From the NCBI GenBank assembly GCA_964036045.1, contig OZ038379.1:21244476-21308475 (forward strand): a stretch of 64,000 nt of DNA, written 5' to 3'. Positions 42,746-52,581 of this stretch are shown piece by piece. Source of the DNA: Eutreptiella sp. 'Long Island Sound 2002'. Lineage: Eukaryota > Euglenozoa > Euglenophyceae > Eutreptiales > Eutreptiaceae. Position numbers and translations under genes: made by a program. How positions within the stretch are numbered: position 1 is the stretch's first letter; each line of letters starts with the position of its first letter. The notes beneath the pieces are model-generated. The model was given only the letters and a program-made list of their open reading frames with translations. It had not been told where the DNA came from and searched no databases.

Positions 42746-43122
42746 AGACACAAGGTGAGGGGCCAGATCTGGGAATCTGGGTATTCTGGGAGCCGAGCTG
42801 CCAGGCCCAGTATGGCCTGTGATCCTCTATGGGAGCTGAATCTGCTGACCCATGCTGTGCACGCCCCCCCCCCCCCTCACACACACATTGGACCCGGAGC
42901 CGGATTGGGGTTCGGGCATAGTCCGTAAAATTTACGAATAGAATGGATTTGCCAGAGATTTAGATGGGGAGGCAGAGCCGAGTTAGAACAGGTTGAGAGT
43001 TGAGGGTGAGAGTTACCGGAAAATGAGCATGCAGGCGGAATGATGCCGCTCAAAGCACAACAATGTGAACAGTATTGAGAGTGTTTAAATCAACCCACTG
43101 ACGTGGGCCAATTGGCATTTTG

Positions 43123-43152
<30 letters not shown>

Positions 43153-43156
<4 letters not shown>

Positions 43157-45598
43157 AGGAGGCAGTAGGATTATTGCACCTCCCCATATCTCTCAATTGA
43201 CAGTGGATTCCGACTATGACTGATGGCAATGAAGGTCGTGAAGGGAGGCGCGGCTGGAGCGCGTCCCACAGAGGCACCCCTCAAAAAAGCAACAGGCAGC
43301 AGTACCAGTACAGGCCGTTACAAGCGTGGGCTCTTGTCCTTGCAACACGAGGGGCGCGTTTGTTCCAGACCTTCATGAATCAGGCATCCGTGTTCTGCAG
43401 TGGAGGCAACAGTCTCTCAAGGGCGGTTCCTGCCATGGTTCAGCCCAAAGCCTCCGGGAGCGGCTCACTTTATATTGTATTGTAGTTTGCAATGTGCCCT
43501 GTATGCCACAGGGGCACGGCCCTTTGACGGCGAGGACTACGCTGTCTAGCCACTTCATCTCGCATCCCCTCCTCCACCCATTTTCTGCTGTGAACCAACC
43601 GCCAATTACTTCAACAAACAATTGTTCAGTTTGCAACCGGGGAGATGGTGTGGCATGCAAGCACACAGCCAGGGAAACAAAGCCGTATCCTGAAAATCAG
43701 GGCATCAAACCATTTTCGGGAGCACTTTAGACGGCTCCAAAGCAATGACATTGTGTTGGCACACACACTTTTCCGTCGTATTTGCACAAGCCCAGAAAAC
43801 CATCTGCACCAAGTTTCACGTGGTGCAGATCAAAGTGTAGCCGTGCAGTGCCGACTTCTCTCGAGAGCACACCTTCACATGACTGAGGATTTCCCATGCC
43901 ATACGCAGTGAATGTGTAGCCCTGCCACGGCAGCACGGCCTTGGCAGAAAAAAAAAGGAAAGAAAAAAAAAGTGCGCATGCAGGCGTTGGATATCGGAGC
44001 TGGAGGGAAATAGCCCCCAATGAAACAGCACATTTACTCTATGTGGCTGAGCTCCTGTACCGTCTGCACTCACCCCTGATCTAGGACGGTCTCGAGAGGT
44101 TCCTTGGACACTCGTTAGAACAACCCCCCTGTCCGTTGCACTCGTGAGGCAGCCGTAGGGTAGCGCCGTTTGCGGTATATCTGACAGCGGTTGGGGGGTA
44201 CGCAACGGCGGTTGGAAGGTAATTGACGGCGGCGTGTGGGGCAAGAGTAAAGAAAAAGTGGTTGGGATGTTGCATGCACTTTTTCAGCCGCCAAGCGGTA
44301 CGCCATGTAGGCACACTCCTGCATGTGGGCCTTGTAGTGGTTGCACCGAGGTCCACTCAAGGTGTAGGTTGCGTTTCCCCTGTCGCCCCTCACGAGCCCC
44401 AGTCGACAGCGAAAAGGCGACGTATGCTGCGCTTCGAGCAAGCTGTGGGTCTGGCTCAGCAGATGCCTGCCCACGGCACGCGAAACTGGGCATCAGCGAC
44501 GCCATCCGCCACGCCATCAGTCCCACTGCCAGCCACACCGGCATTCCAAGCATCAACGGCATCAGCGACCACACCAAACAGCCGCGCTATCTACGACGCC
44601 GTCACCCGTGCCCCACACTGCACCACCAGCAGGCACGCTTTAGAGAGAAAGTGTTCAAGGAGGAGAGCCCTCACCACGGGTCAAGACTTCTTTCTAAAGC
44701 ATCCGCAACATGCCCTTGTCTGGCTGTTGTGTTCTTGAGGGATAGTGCCACGTTTCCCCGCGGCAACGCATAGAAGTACGGATAATGATGCATCAGTCTC
44801 ATCATCGACGGCATCCGTCCTCATCAGGAGCACCCATCATCATTGCATCTTTCGCTGTGCCGTCAGCCATCACACGGTGTGTCACAGGGGCAGTGCTATC
44901 TGGGAGCAGTTGCATCTGGTAGCAGATGATTGCACTGGGCAGAAGCAATGCATTGTTTTGCAAAGTTTCGGAGCGTGGCAAGACTGCTTGACGTGAAGCC
45001 CATGCACGCCGTGTTAGTGCTCCTCAGGAGCCCTCATGGTTGAGTGCTCCTTAGGACGGGTGTCTTTTGGTGTCCAGAGGAACATCTAAATGTCATTGGG
45101 CATCCAAGTGCACACCAACTACCATTGCCCCCACTGACCTTCCATTCTGGTCATATGCGTGGGCAGGGGAGTTTTATTTTTCCACCTTCCACAAAGGTTC
45201 CTCTGCATTGCGTAGTATGCCCGCATGACACTGTGCAACATGCAGCATTTGTATGGTATGCCCAATTCCCTGGTTATTCCTGGTGTCATCATGATGTATG
45301 TCTCTGCTGATGTCATCACCCGGTTTTCCGCCAGCGGCCCAGCAAGCAGTGTCCACTACGGCTGTTAACAGGATTGCTTTCAGCTGTTCTGGTGAACAAA
45401 ACCAAACTGCAGACCTGTGGCCTGGTGAAATGGGCAATGACACAGGGCCCGAGAATCCATGAAGGCAAACCCAGCAAAGCTGACGTGCACACACTTTGGC
45501 TCAAAGCAGATTTTTGTACGCCCAGACAATACACACGAGTTTTACACAACCCAAACCAAATTATCACTGCCCCATTCTTTGCCCAAATACATTTTTTC
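43153..45598. other. No recognisable gene
   Basis: An open frame on the minus strand (44115-44474) and two on the plus strand overlap at 44223-44773. None has a domain, and their mutual overlap suggests a GC-rich chance opening. A double A-run lies at 43948-43970. Confidence 0.35.
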
Positions 45599-45615
45599 GA
45601 AGTCGCACACTCGAA

Positions 45616-45645
45616 GGATGTCTTGGTCTGAGCCAAAAAAAAAAA
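45616..45645 (+). mobile_element. 30-nt retroposed insert with A11 tail and 17-bp TSD
   Basis: GAAGTCGCACACTCGAA occurs at 45599-45615 and again at 45646-45662. Between them is a 19-nt sequence (GGATGTCTTGGTCTGAGCC) plus eleven A. This is the expected product of a severely 5'-truncated LINE-mediated insertion. The source RNA is not identifiable. Confidence 0.75.
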
Positions 45646-45972
45646 GAAGTCGCACACTCGAAAGAGGCGAGAGGCCTCACTGTTTCTCTCCTCTTCAACC
45701 TCTCACCCCGCTCAGTCCGCGGATGGGGGCGGAGAGCAGGATGTTGCAATGACATGATATACACATGTACCCCCTTGTGCTAGCATGGCTGTCCGTGAGC
45801 AAGGCGACCCTGGGTGACCGTCGCTTTGCTGACCTCGGTGTTTGTGGTCAAGAGTGCAAGAATGCAGCAACACATGTTGTGTGCTGGTTTGTAGTGTGAA
45901 AGAAATGGGCTGGGTCATGGTGTGGGATGCTTCTGCTCGTCACAACTTTCTGCATGAGCCTGCAAACCACTC

Positions 45973-46374
45973 TTGTTTGTTTTGGTGCGCCCTGGCCATT
46001 TCAAGCATGGCCAATGTTGCTGTACCCGGCAACGCTGCCACATTCATCCAGTTCACCACCAGCACGCATGTGCTTGCCACTATTTCTGGTTTGATTACAC
46101 GCAATGTTTTGAGGGCAATCTCCACGTCACAACGGATATCGTCGATGATAGTTTTGTCCCAAAGGACGAGAATCTCAAACCCATTCCTAAGCCTAGAGCC
46201 CAAGCCTTTTCAAAGGCTTGCACCAAGCATGCCCATGCAGTAGCTGAGAACAAGATGCAGGGCTGGAAAGTGGGGTCCCAAGACGTGTCGAGCAGCAGTG
46301 CCAACACCACCCCGCAGTGGAGAGGACGTGCCTCTTTGCGTCCCAGCCTTCGCTCGAGAGTTGAACAGTTGTGA
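45973..46374 (+). CDS. Hypothetical ORF or pseudogene fragment
   Basis: A 133-codon frame whose second half is protein-like (EGNLHVTTDIVDDSFVPKDE, KPIPKPRAQAFSKACTKHAH, ENKMQGWKVGSQDV). The Cys/His-rich start looks less natural, so the real 5' end may be missing. No family is recognised and no partner exon is obvious. Confidence 0.3.
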   Translation: MFVLVRPGHFKHGQCCCTRQRCHIHPVHHQHACACHYFWFDYTQCFEGNLHVTTDIVDDSFVPKDENLKPIPKPRAQAFSKACTKHAHAVAENKMQGWKVGSQDVSSSSANTTPQWRGRASLRPSLRSRVEQL

Positions 46375-46547
46375 TACCTGTGAACCGGAACGGGAAAGAA
46401 CGATGCACGGCTGGAAAGGGGTTCTATCACTGAGCTCCCCATACTCTTTATGGCAAGTCAGTATTGCCAAAGCATTCTACATTTTGTTTGCACATAATTT
46501 CTGTGGTGCGCTCCAAATTTTTGGGTGCACATCTGGCCTGCAGGTCG

Positions 46548-46603
46548 TGCATAAGCATGGCCCCTTTCAAGCACGGGATCCCTGTTCGGGGCGGTCCTTA
46601 AGG
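46548..46603 (-). repeat. Diverged fragment of dispersed repeat A
   Basis: CGTGCATAAGCATGGCC then CAAGCACGGGATCCCTGTTC match the reverse complement of 13770-13820 and the direct strand of 23550-23610. Only about 55 bp remain. Confidence 0.55.
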
Positions 46604-46636
46604 AACTAGATTTTTTTTTGTTAAGGACCGCCCCAA
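46577..46636. repeat. Imperfect-loop hairpin GGGGCGGTCCTTAA / TTAAGGACCGCCCC
   Basis: A 14-bp perfect inverted repeat has a loop of about 30 nt that includes T9. A third TTAAGGACCGC occurs at about 46887, so the minisatellite at 46640-46820 is bracketed by the same word. Confidence 0.7.
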
Positions 46637-46639
46637 GGG

Positions 46640-46820
46640 ACCACCAACCGCCAACCGCCAACTCCCACCAACCGCCACCAACCGCCGCCAACCGCCAACC
46701 ACTACCAGCCGCCACCAACCACCAATCACCAACCACCAACCGCCGCCAACCACCACCAACCGCCAGTTGCCAACTGCCAACCGCCAATCGCCGCCAACCG
46801 CCAACTGCCAACCGCCACCA
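46640..46820 (+). repeat. CCGCCAAC/CCACCAAC minisatellite
   Basis: Roughly 180 bp of variable 7- to 12-bp units (CCGCCAA, CCACCAA, CTGCCAA). The long open frames on it (PPTAN or VGGWR types) are repeat by-products. Confidence 0.85.
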
Positions 46821-47704
46821 TGGTTGAACACATGGAGTGCCCACAGGCTTTTTTGGGAAAACTGTGCAACGGAACACTTTTTTCTGTTAAGGACCGCGCT
46901 GTCCCTGTTTGCCCTGGCATTCTTGCACAAGGGGGGGGTATCTCCCCAGATATGTACATGTGTACAAACAGACACCTGGACACGTGTGCATGCGTTCATA
47001 GCTGTGCCTGTGTATGTGTTTGTGCGCCGGAAACGCAGTCTTGCAAGTAACTCATTGTACAAGACTGGAAAAAAAGGGTCTGAACCTATGCATCATTTGT
47101 TGGTGCGCCGATGGAGGCTCTCCTATCCCCCTCTGGCCAGGAGTCGTGGCGTTTGGGGCATACCCTAGCAATATATATACACATATACATCTCCACGGAA
47201 GTCTCTAGTGGTTGACTTCTGACATGCTCCCCTACAGACCGACATGTGTGATCATTGTCTGTGTACCCGTGTACCCGTGTGGCAACAAAGTATTTGAAAT
47301 GGTTCACCCCTCTTCACCACTTGAGCTTGCTTTCTGCGGTGTAGGTTGTGGTTGTCTCTTTTCTTGAACCCATGCTCAGCAAATGTGACGTATGTAGGGC
47401 AAAGCAACAGGCAGTCTTCTCCAAGACGGCGTGCTTTGCCGATCCGTAGTGCACCTTCTATGTCTTGCTTGGATTGCAATCTGCTTCACAATGCCGAGTT
47501 TTGTGATGACTCTTGAACCTTTGAAGAGTTTGCATGCAAGGATAGTAAATGCACTACAAGCTGCCTCCTGGCAGTGCCAAACCTGATTTGCCAACGTGAT
47601 TCCAAGGGCAGACTTGGATTTTCTGCGCTTGTTTGCAGGTCTTGGCGGATCGCTACAGGGCTCTGAGGTCTTCCAGCTTTCTTGCGCTAACCCACTCCAG
47701 AGCC
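46821..47704. other. No recognisable gene left of the 2.9-kb repeat
   Basis: A TTTGCAG acceptor near 47637 is followed by an open stretch VLADRYRALRSSSFLALTHS that runs into the repeat. This could be an exon remnant. AGAGCCCCTGTC occurs at 47699-47710 and again about 60 bp later inside the repeat. Confidence 0.3.
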
Positions 47705-47827
47705 CCTGTCTACGGAAATGGGCCTAAGCTCGTAGTGTGCTTTCCTTCCTTCCACAGAGCCCCTGTCGATTGACTGAAGTCATCGCCTTGGCGATCATTC
47801 TAGGCATGACTTCCCAGCTGTATTCCT

Positions 47828-48523
47828 TCAGCTGAGCAATTTGGCTTGGCTTTGCCGATCCTCTTTGCTTGTTGCGCTCTCTTTTTGGTGTTGACCTGCC
47901 CTCAGCCTGAGCAGTGCAGGGGGCCATGATGGCACGGCAGAGCATGCTATTGAACCAGTCCACTCAGGAGGCTCTGCTTGGGGGTAGGATTCCTGTCGAA
48001 AGGTAGTTGCTGTACATCTGCCAGGCAGTGTGATGCAGTGCCTGCAGTTGGTGTCGCCGGCTGCTTTCCCACGGTTGTCTGGCCCCAGAGAGTCGCCCAC
48101 CGTAACCATGATTTCACTATGCAGTTTGAGGAACACTTTGCATCTGATGTGTGACGTGCATCGCCATGCTTGCTCTCCCATGTCACACTCCTCGAAGACG
48201 ATGGATGCAATGAAGTCCATCAGCACGGGGTGCTGCATGCATCCTGTGTTGTGCCATGCCATATGAACCGACTTGGCATCCCCCCTTGTGAGAGCAACGC
48301 CCTTGTCAAAGCAACAGTAAGTGTTGTTTGCAACTCTTGGAACCATGTCTTGCTTTGCCCTTTGTAAAGACATTCCATTGTCAGAGCAACAGTCGGTGAT
48401 GTTTCCCTCAAATTTTGGGAAATTAGTGTTGCTCTCGCAAGGAGGGGGCGGGGTACGACTGTCCTTGATCGGGGAAAAAAAACCACTCGTTCCATCACCA
48501 AAAAATGTTGTACAACACAGCAA
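47828..48523 (-). CDS. Conserved 231-codon ORF in the 2.9-kb repeat, copy 1
   Basis: The frame is intact in both copies (twin at 57304-57999) with only one or two substitutions. The text is protein-like and Cys/Met-rich: FEGNITDCCSDNGMSLQRAK, NNTYCCFDKGVALTRGDAKS, FIASIVFEECDMGEQAWRCT and IMVTVGDSLGPDNRGKAAGD. No domain is recognised. Identity between copies reflects recent duplication, so it does not prove selection. Confidence 0.35.
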   Translation of the reverse strand: MLCCTTFFGDGTSGFFSPIKDSRTPPPPCESNTNFPKFEGNITDCCSDNGMSLQRAKQDMVPRVANNTYCCFDKGVALTRGDAKSVHMAWHNTGCMQHPVLMDFIASIVFEECDMGEQAWRCTSHIRCKVFLKLHSEIMVTVGDSLGPDNRGKAAGDTNCRHCITLPGRCTATTFRQESYPQAEPPEWTGSIACSAVPSWPPALLRLRAGQHQKESATSKEDRQSQAKLLS

Positions 48524-49162
48524 AATAAATGAAATTGCCTAGCCAGTCAGCAACAGTTGTTGGGCAGCTACGGACACCACTTGCCATTCCCTCATAACAA
48601 ATAGCATTTACCTGAAAGACGTTTACAGTAGTCTGTACTTGATCACTGAAATTCGGCAATTAATTGACAGGTTTAGCTGATACCTCAGGCCAAGAAGATT
48701 AAGGGGGAGCGTTAGCGCGCCGGGCGCGCGCCAGGCATCTTTTTTTGACCATTACCCACCCATGCCTGTTTTTGCCCCCACCTCACCAAACAATTTGGAG
48801 TACATTCTTGCTGTGTCTAAGAATTTGGCCCATCCTTTGTACCCAGCTCATGACGATGGCAAGGGTGGTGGTTGGAAGTGGTGGGAGTGACATTTTGTGT
48901 TGTTGAATTCTCATATTTCGGCTTATCCCCCCCCCCTTGCAAACTCCCCCCCCTTGCAATCTCCCCCCCCCCACCCGGGAGACCGTCACTTCCATGTTTT
49001 TCTACTTAATATGTATTGTGCTGGTTTGTGTTGCCCATCTGCTTTACGCATGGTCTTGCATTGCTTTCCCATTACTTTGAATCAAGCACCTGTGTGTGTT
49101 CTGTGATATTCTCTCTCCAAAGGCGTTGTATGGGTGTGTTGTGTTGCTACTTCAGACCCAAG

Positions 49163-49483
49163 ATGTTTTCTCCCGGTGACCATGTACGGTACCACTCACG
49201 CACACTTGGTGCACATGTGTTGGCCACTATTGTGGGGGCTTTGCCAAATGGGCCGCAGTTTTGCCACATTCGGTACATACACTCTGGTGGGGTCACTCCG
49301 GTGGATCATGAGAGTGCTCAACTCTCAAGGCTAGAGGCTGTGGCGGTTGAATCACCCAAGTCTCCAGAGTCACCGGATGTTACCCCCATGGCTCCGCAAC
49401 CCCAAACACCGGCACAGCCCACACACGTACCCAGAAGTTCTTTACCGTTCCTTTGGATCCTCAATAACATTTGTGTTCGATGA
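49163..49483 (+). CDS. ORF with SH3/Tudor-like N-terminal module, copy 1
   Basis: The ATG follows a CTACTTCAG acceptor-like site. The frame reads MFSPGDHVRYHSRTLGAHVL, ATIVGALPNGPQFCHIRYIH and GGVTPVDHESAQLSRLEAV, then a Pro/Ser tail. The pattern GD-x-V-x-Y-S-x3-G-x4-A-x-V followed by a second strand and a V-D-H turn is typical of small SH3-like barrels common in protist proteins. That is an inference from pattern. Twin at 58639-58959. Confidence 0.4.
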   Translation: MFSPGDHVRYHSRTLGAHVLATIVGALPNGPQFCHIRYIHSGGVTPVDHESAQLSRLEAVAVESPKSPESPDVTPMAPQPQTPAQPTHVPRSSLPFLWILNNICVR

Positions 49484-49748
49484 AGCACATTGGCATCAAC
49501 GCGAAAGTCGCTTCACACGTGTTCTCTTTGCTTGCATCAGTGGAGGGTATCACAGTTTGCCTTGAAATACCCTTGCAATCCCCCCCCCCCCCCGGGAGAC
49601 CGTCACGGGGTACAAGGTGCCTTGCAAAGAAGGTTTGCGGTCTAGTGCAGTCTACTTGGGGGACTTCCCAAGGTGAGGATAAACTTGGGGCTAGAGATAA
49701 GATATTTAATACAAAGGTAGCACACCGGGCAAACATTCCCGCCTGTTC

Positions 49749-50264
49749 TCAGAGAAATTGGCCAAGTTGTTTGCAAGTTTCAAACCACAGTACCAAAGTG
49801 GAAACCCTTGGAGAGCTCTCATCTTGGCCTGCAGAAATGTTCTCAGATTCCACAAGGCGCATTGGACAACCTGGTTGCCCTTGAAAGGCACGCGCAGACA
49901 CATCTGGCACACGTGGCTCTGGGGCAACGTGACCGGAGCTACACTGTGGGAGCATTCGCAGGATTCGCGCCTTCGTTGTCACGGCGACCGGTGCTGTGAG
50001 GAGCTCTGTCATCTGTTTGGCCGGATCCTTGGTCTGTGGTACAAGTGCTGGCCGCTGTTTGCGCTTCACCTGGCGGTAATAAACCTGCTCACCCAAATTC
50101 TTTTTAGTGGGGTTGGGGTGGATTGTCCCGCAGCGGAGCTTTCCGTACCATGGGCTGACTGACGTGGATGCGGAGATCATCTCTCCGGGCACGCATGGTG
50201 GCATGGGCAGTTCGCTGCCCATGGCCTTGACTCCCAGCAGCATGTGGTACTGGAACCATGTCAC
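49749..50264 (-). CDS. ORF on the minus strand of the 2.9-kb repeat, copy 1 (interrupted)
   Basis: 171 codons here versus 261 in copy 2 (59291-60076). One base change (CCTAATACC versus CCTGATACC on the plus strand) creates a stop in copy 1. The frame reads VTWFQYHMLLGVKAMGSELP and RPALVPQTKDPAKQMTELL. The plus strand over the same interval is also open and protein-like (ILACRNVLRFHKAHWTTWLP), so which strand codes is unresolved. Confidence 0.3.
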   Translation of the reverse strand: MTWFQYHMLLGVKAMGSELPMPPCVPGEMISASTSVSPWYGKLRCGTIHPNPTKKNLGEQVYYRQVKRKQRPALVPQTKDPAKQMTELLTAPVAVTTKARILRMLPQCSSGHVAPEPRVPDVSARAFQGQPGCPMRLVESENISAGQDESSPRVSTLVLWFETCKQLGQFL

Positions 50265-50619
50265 CTAATACCGGATGTTTTTCTTGGCGTTTATAGGGAG
50301 TGCGGCGATGAATGTGTGAGGAATCCAGAGGCATGACACATGCTTCATGTTATCGGCTGTTTGCTGTAAGTAACCACTCATGGGCGTGTTGGTGCCACTC
50401 CCCCAAGGAGTGGGTCCACAGGTTAATGAAGGCGGGGTGCCACTTGGGACATGTGATAAGGAGTTGGTGTGCAGTGGTGCCGTGGTGTTGCCCGCAAAGC
50501 TTGCTTGCCGGGGTATGCTGTTCCCACGGTGCACCGTAGGCTTCCCATCTTAGATAGGCAGCAATTGCTGGACATCTTGTATGCGGCCGATATGCCCCCC
50601 CCCCCCCTTGCGCCCGGTC

Positions 50620-52581
50620 CTTCTATTGGAACATTGCAATGAACTGGCGAACCTGTTAAACACCTACCAGTTGGCTAGCTGCTCATGTACAAGAACAATG
50701 ACATGTCCTCACACACTGGGGGGCACGGCTGTACCTGCACCTACGTCACGTGCAGAAACAATTTGGCCAGGCGACGGGGCGAACCACACACATGAATCTG
50801 GTGGCGGCCCAGGTGTCACACGGAGAATGGCAAAAACATTAGGTGGGGGAGGCTTTCAACGCCAACCAACAATTTTTCATGTGCTTGGCCACGGCCATAC
50901 ACCATCACACCTCACACACTCTACACACGACTTACCACACACGGGTCCTGCGCACTTACAGACATGCATACATGCATGCCATCAACAACTTTGCCACGTT
51001 TCTGCTCGGCCGCCACTAGCAGCAAATTTTCACCAAATACTAGAGATTCGGGTGCCGCTTCCGACGCTCGTGATACCCCGGCCTGCTACCATTCATGTGT
51101 GACGATGATCAAACCTAGGGGTTGGGCCTATGGCCCCCTCTCAACCAAATATCTTGCGTTCGGGATTTGGGGGAGTATCAGGAATACGTTGGTTCACCAG
51201 TTTCCAGTAAGAGATATGGACGGTCTAGTATTATGCGCTGTGGAGCGGCATCGTCGTTGTCGGGGGTTCGAACCCTGTTTCCCCCACCCGTCCAGGCGCC
51301 TGTTGGCGATGCCCCCACCACAGCCCCCTTCAGCAGCCCGCTCCACCACTGGTACCGCCGGTGGATGGGTGGTGTGCCTCATCGTCATAAGTTTTCTCCC
51401 ATGCAACACACCGCACCACAAAATGCCACAACACCACACGTGTAGCAGTGCGCCCCGCCACCGGCGCGGCCAATCGACAGCTGGCGCATCTCATCGTATT
51501 CTTCTTCTGCTTCAGCGGAGTTCAACCGGCAACTTCGATGCTGCCGCCGGTAGCACTATCTCTGCACTGAGGCTGCCAGCAAGTACATTTCTAGACACCA
51601 ATACCTACGGTTGTTGTAGGTAGACAGTGCAGGTCCTTTCTGACTCTCTTTCAGCAACCCCGAATTGGATCACATGCAAGATGTCCATGTATGCATTTCC
51701 ATTGATGTTACGAACTGAACCACACGCAAAATGATGACCATGTGTTGCTAGCTTTTTGACAGAACTCATATGGGTCACTTGGCGCAGGCCTCTTGTATAA
51801 CAAATAAAGAAACCCTTGGAGAGCTCTCATAAAGGAACAATCATTCCAAACAATGATGTTTGCGGCGATTAAGGTTATATACGCAGGAGGTAAGGAAGTC
51901 AGCAAAGCACAGCATGGGGATATGGTTTGGATGTGCTTCCTCCTATGCCCCCTGTGCCACGGAAGAAGTTGAAGGGAGAGAAGGCCTTGCCAAGTGGGCC
52001 ACAGTCTCTCCTTTGTAGAGAGCAATTGTGTAAATAGGTCAATGTGCATACCCCCCTTGGGTATCGTTCTTGTGGACAAGTACCCCAAATGGCTATTTGA
52101 TGGTGGTTTTTCCTTCTTATTGTAGGTTTTGGTGGTTTTGGCTTTAAAGAGAATTATTGTGGGCATGTGGCACCAGCAGCAGCATGTGAAAGTACCCCGG
52201 TTGCCTGTCAGCATGGAAACCAAGCCCCCCATGCCCACTTGGTATCAACATCGGTGGATTGGGGTGGTCACCAATGGTTCTATGACCATTGATGAACATT
52301 GAATGCTGTTGACCACTGTGTTGTACATCGTGTGGTGCGGTGGTCAGCTGTGAAACAAAGGTGAATAGGTGTTTAGCAATGGTTCAATGGTGAGCCATGA
52401 ACGTTGAACCCTGTTCACTGGGCGTCTTGGTCCAAAGTAAGCACGCAAGGAAGATACGAAAAATCGGGCATCCCATTTTGGCGCAAAAACGCATGAATTG
52501 AGAATACATGCCTTTGATATCAATACTGTGCTGCATTCTCGCTTCTCTGTCTACGTTTGGTGTTGCATCATTGCAGATGTC
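50620..52581. other. 5' part of the repeat-bracketed segment
   Basis: It starts with TTCTATTGG (50621-50629) directly after repeat copy 1. It has a tRNA-like module at 51210-51290 and no recognisable gene. A long frame at 50964-51623 is Cys/Pro-rich and unconvincing. Confidence 0.4.
51210..51290 (+). repeat. tRNA-derived module
   Basis: A perfect B-box GGTTCGAACCC lies at 51265-51275 within a T-arm CGGGG-GTTCGAA-CCCTG. Upstream TGGACGGTCTAGTATTATG is a plausible D-arm and A-box remnant 40-50 bp away. There is no full cloverleaf. Confidence 0.5.

Larger units (their letters stand above)
39283..43152 (+). repeat. CA-microsatellite zone bracketing SINE-like modules
   Basis: (CA)n runs lie at about 39284-39339, 39825-39863, 40370-40406, 42071-42092, 42592-42622, 42710-42740 and 43123-43152. 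Between them are repeated modules. 40257-40365 and 42769-42866 share TCTGG.AGCC.AGCTGCCA, CCCAGTATGGCCTG and CTGACCCATGCTG. 39590-39720 and 39925-40075 share GGGCATGCTG, GAGCCA and GGTTCT.AC..AG.AGAAGG. The CA runs look like tails or borders of the modules. Confidence 0.7.
47705..50619. repeat. 2.9-kb direct repeat, copy 1
   Basis: Near-identical (scattered SNPs, a few C-run length changes, one ~65-bp indel) to 57181-60160. Both start CCTGTCTACGGAAATGGGCC and end TTGCGCCCGGTC. It carries the GTTAGCGCGCCGGGCGCGC motif (48711-48729) and two CCCTTGCAA...GGGAGACCGTCAC cassettes (48926-48986 and 49569-49605). No TIR or LTR is evident. Open frames on both strands are conserved between copies and listed separately. 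Confidence 0.9.

Noticed and set aside
46458-46877. VGGWRLAVG repeat protein on the minus strand
   Set aside because: It is a direct translation of the CCGCCAAC minisatellite.
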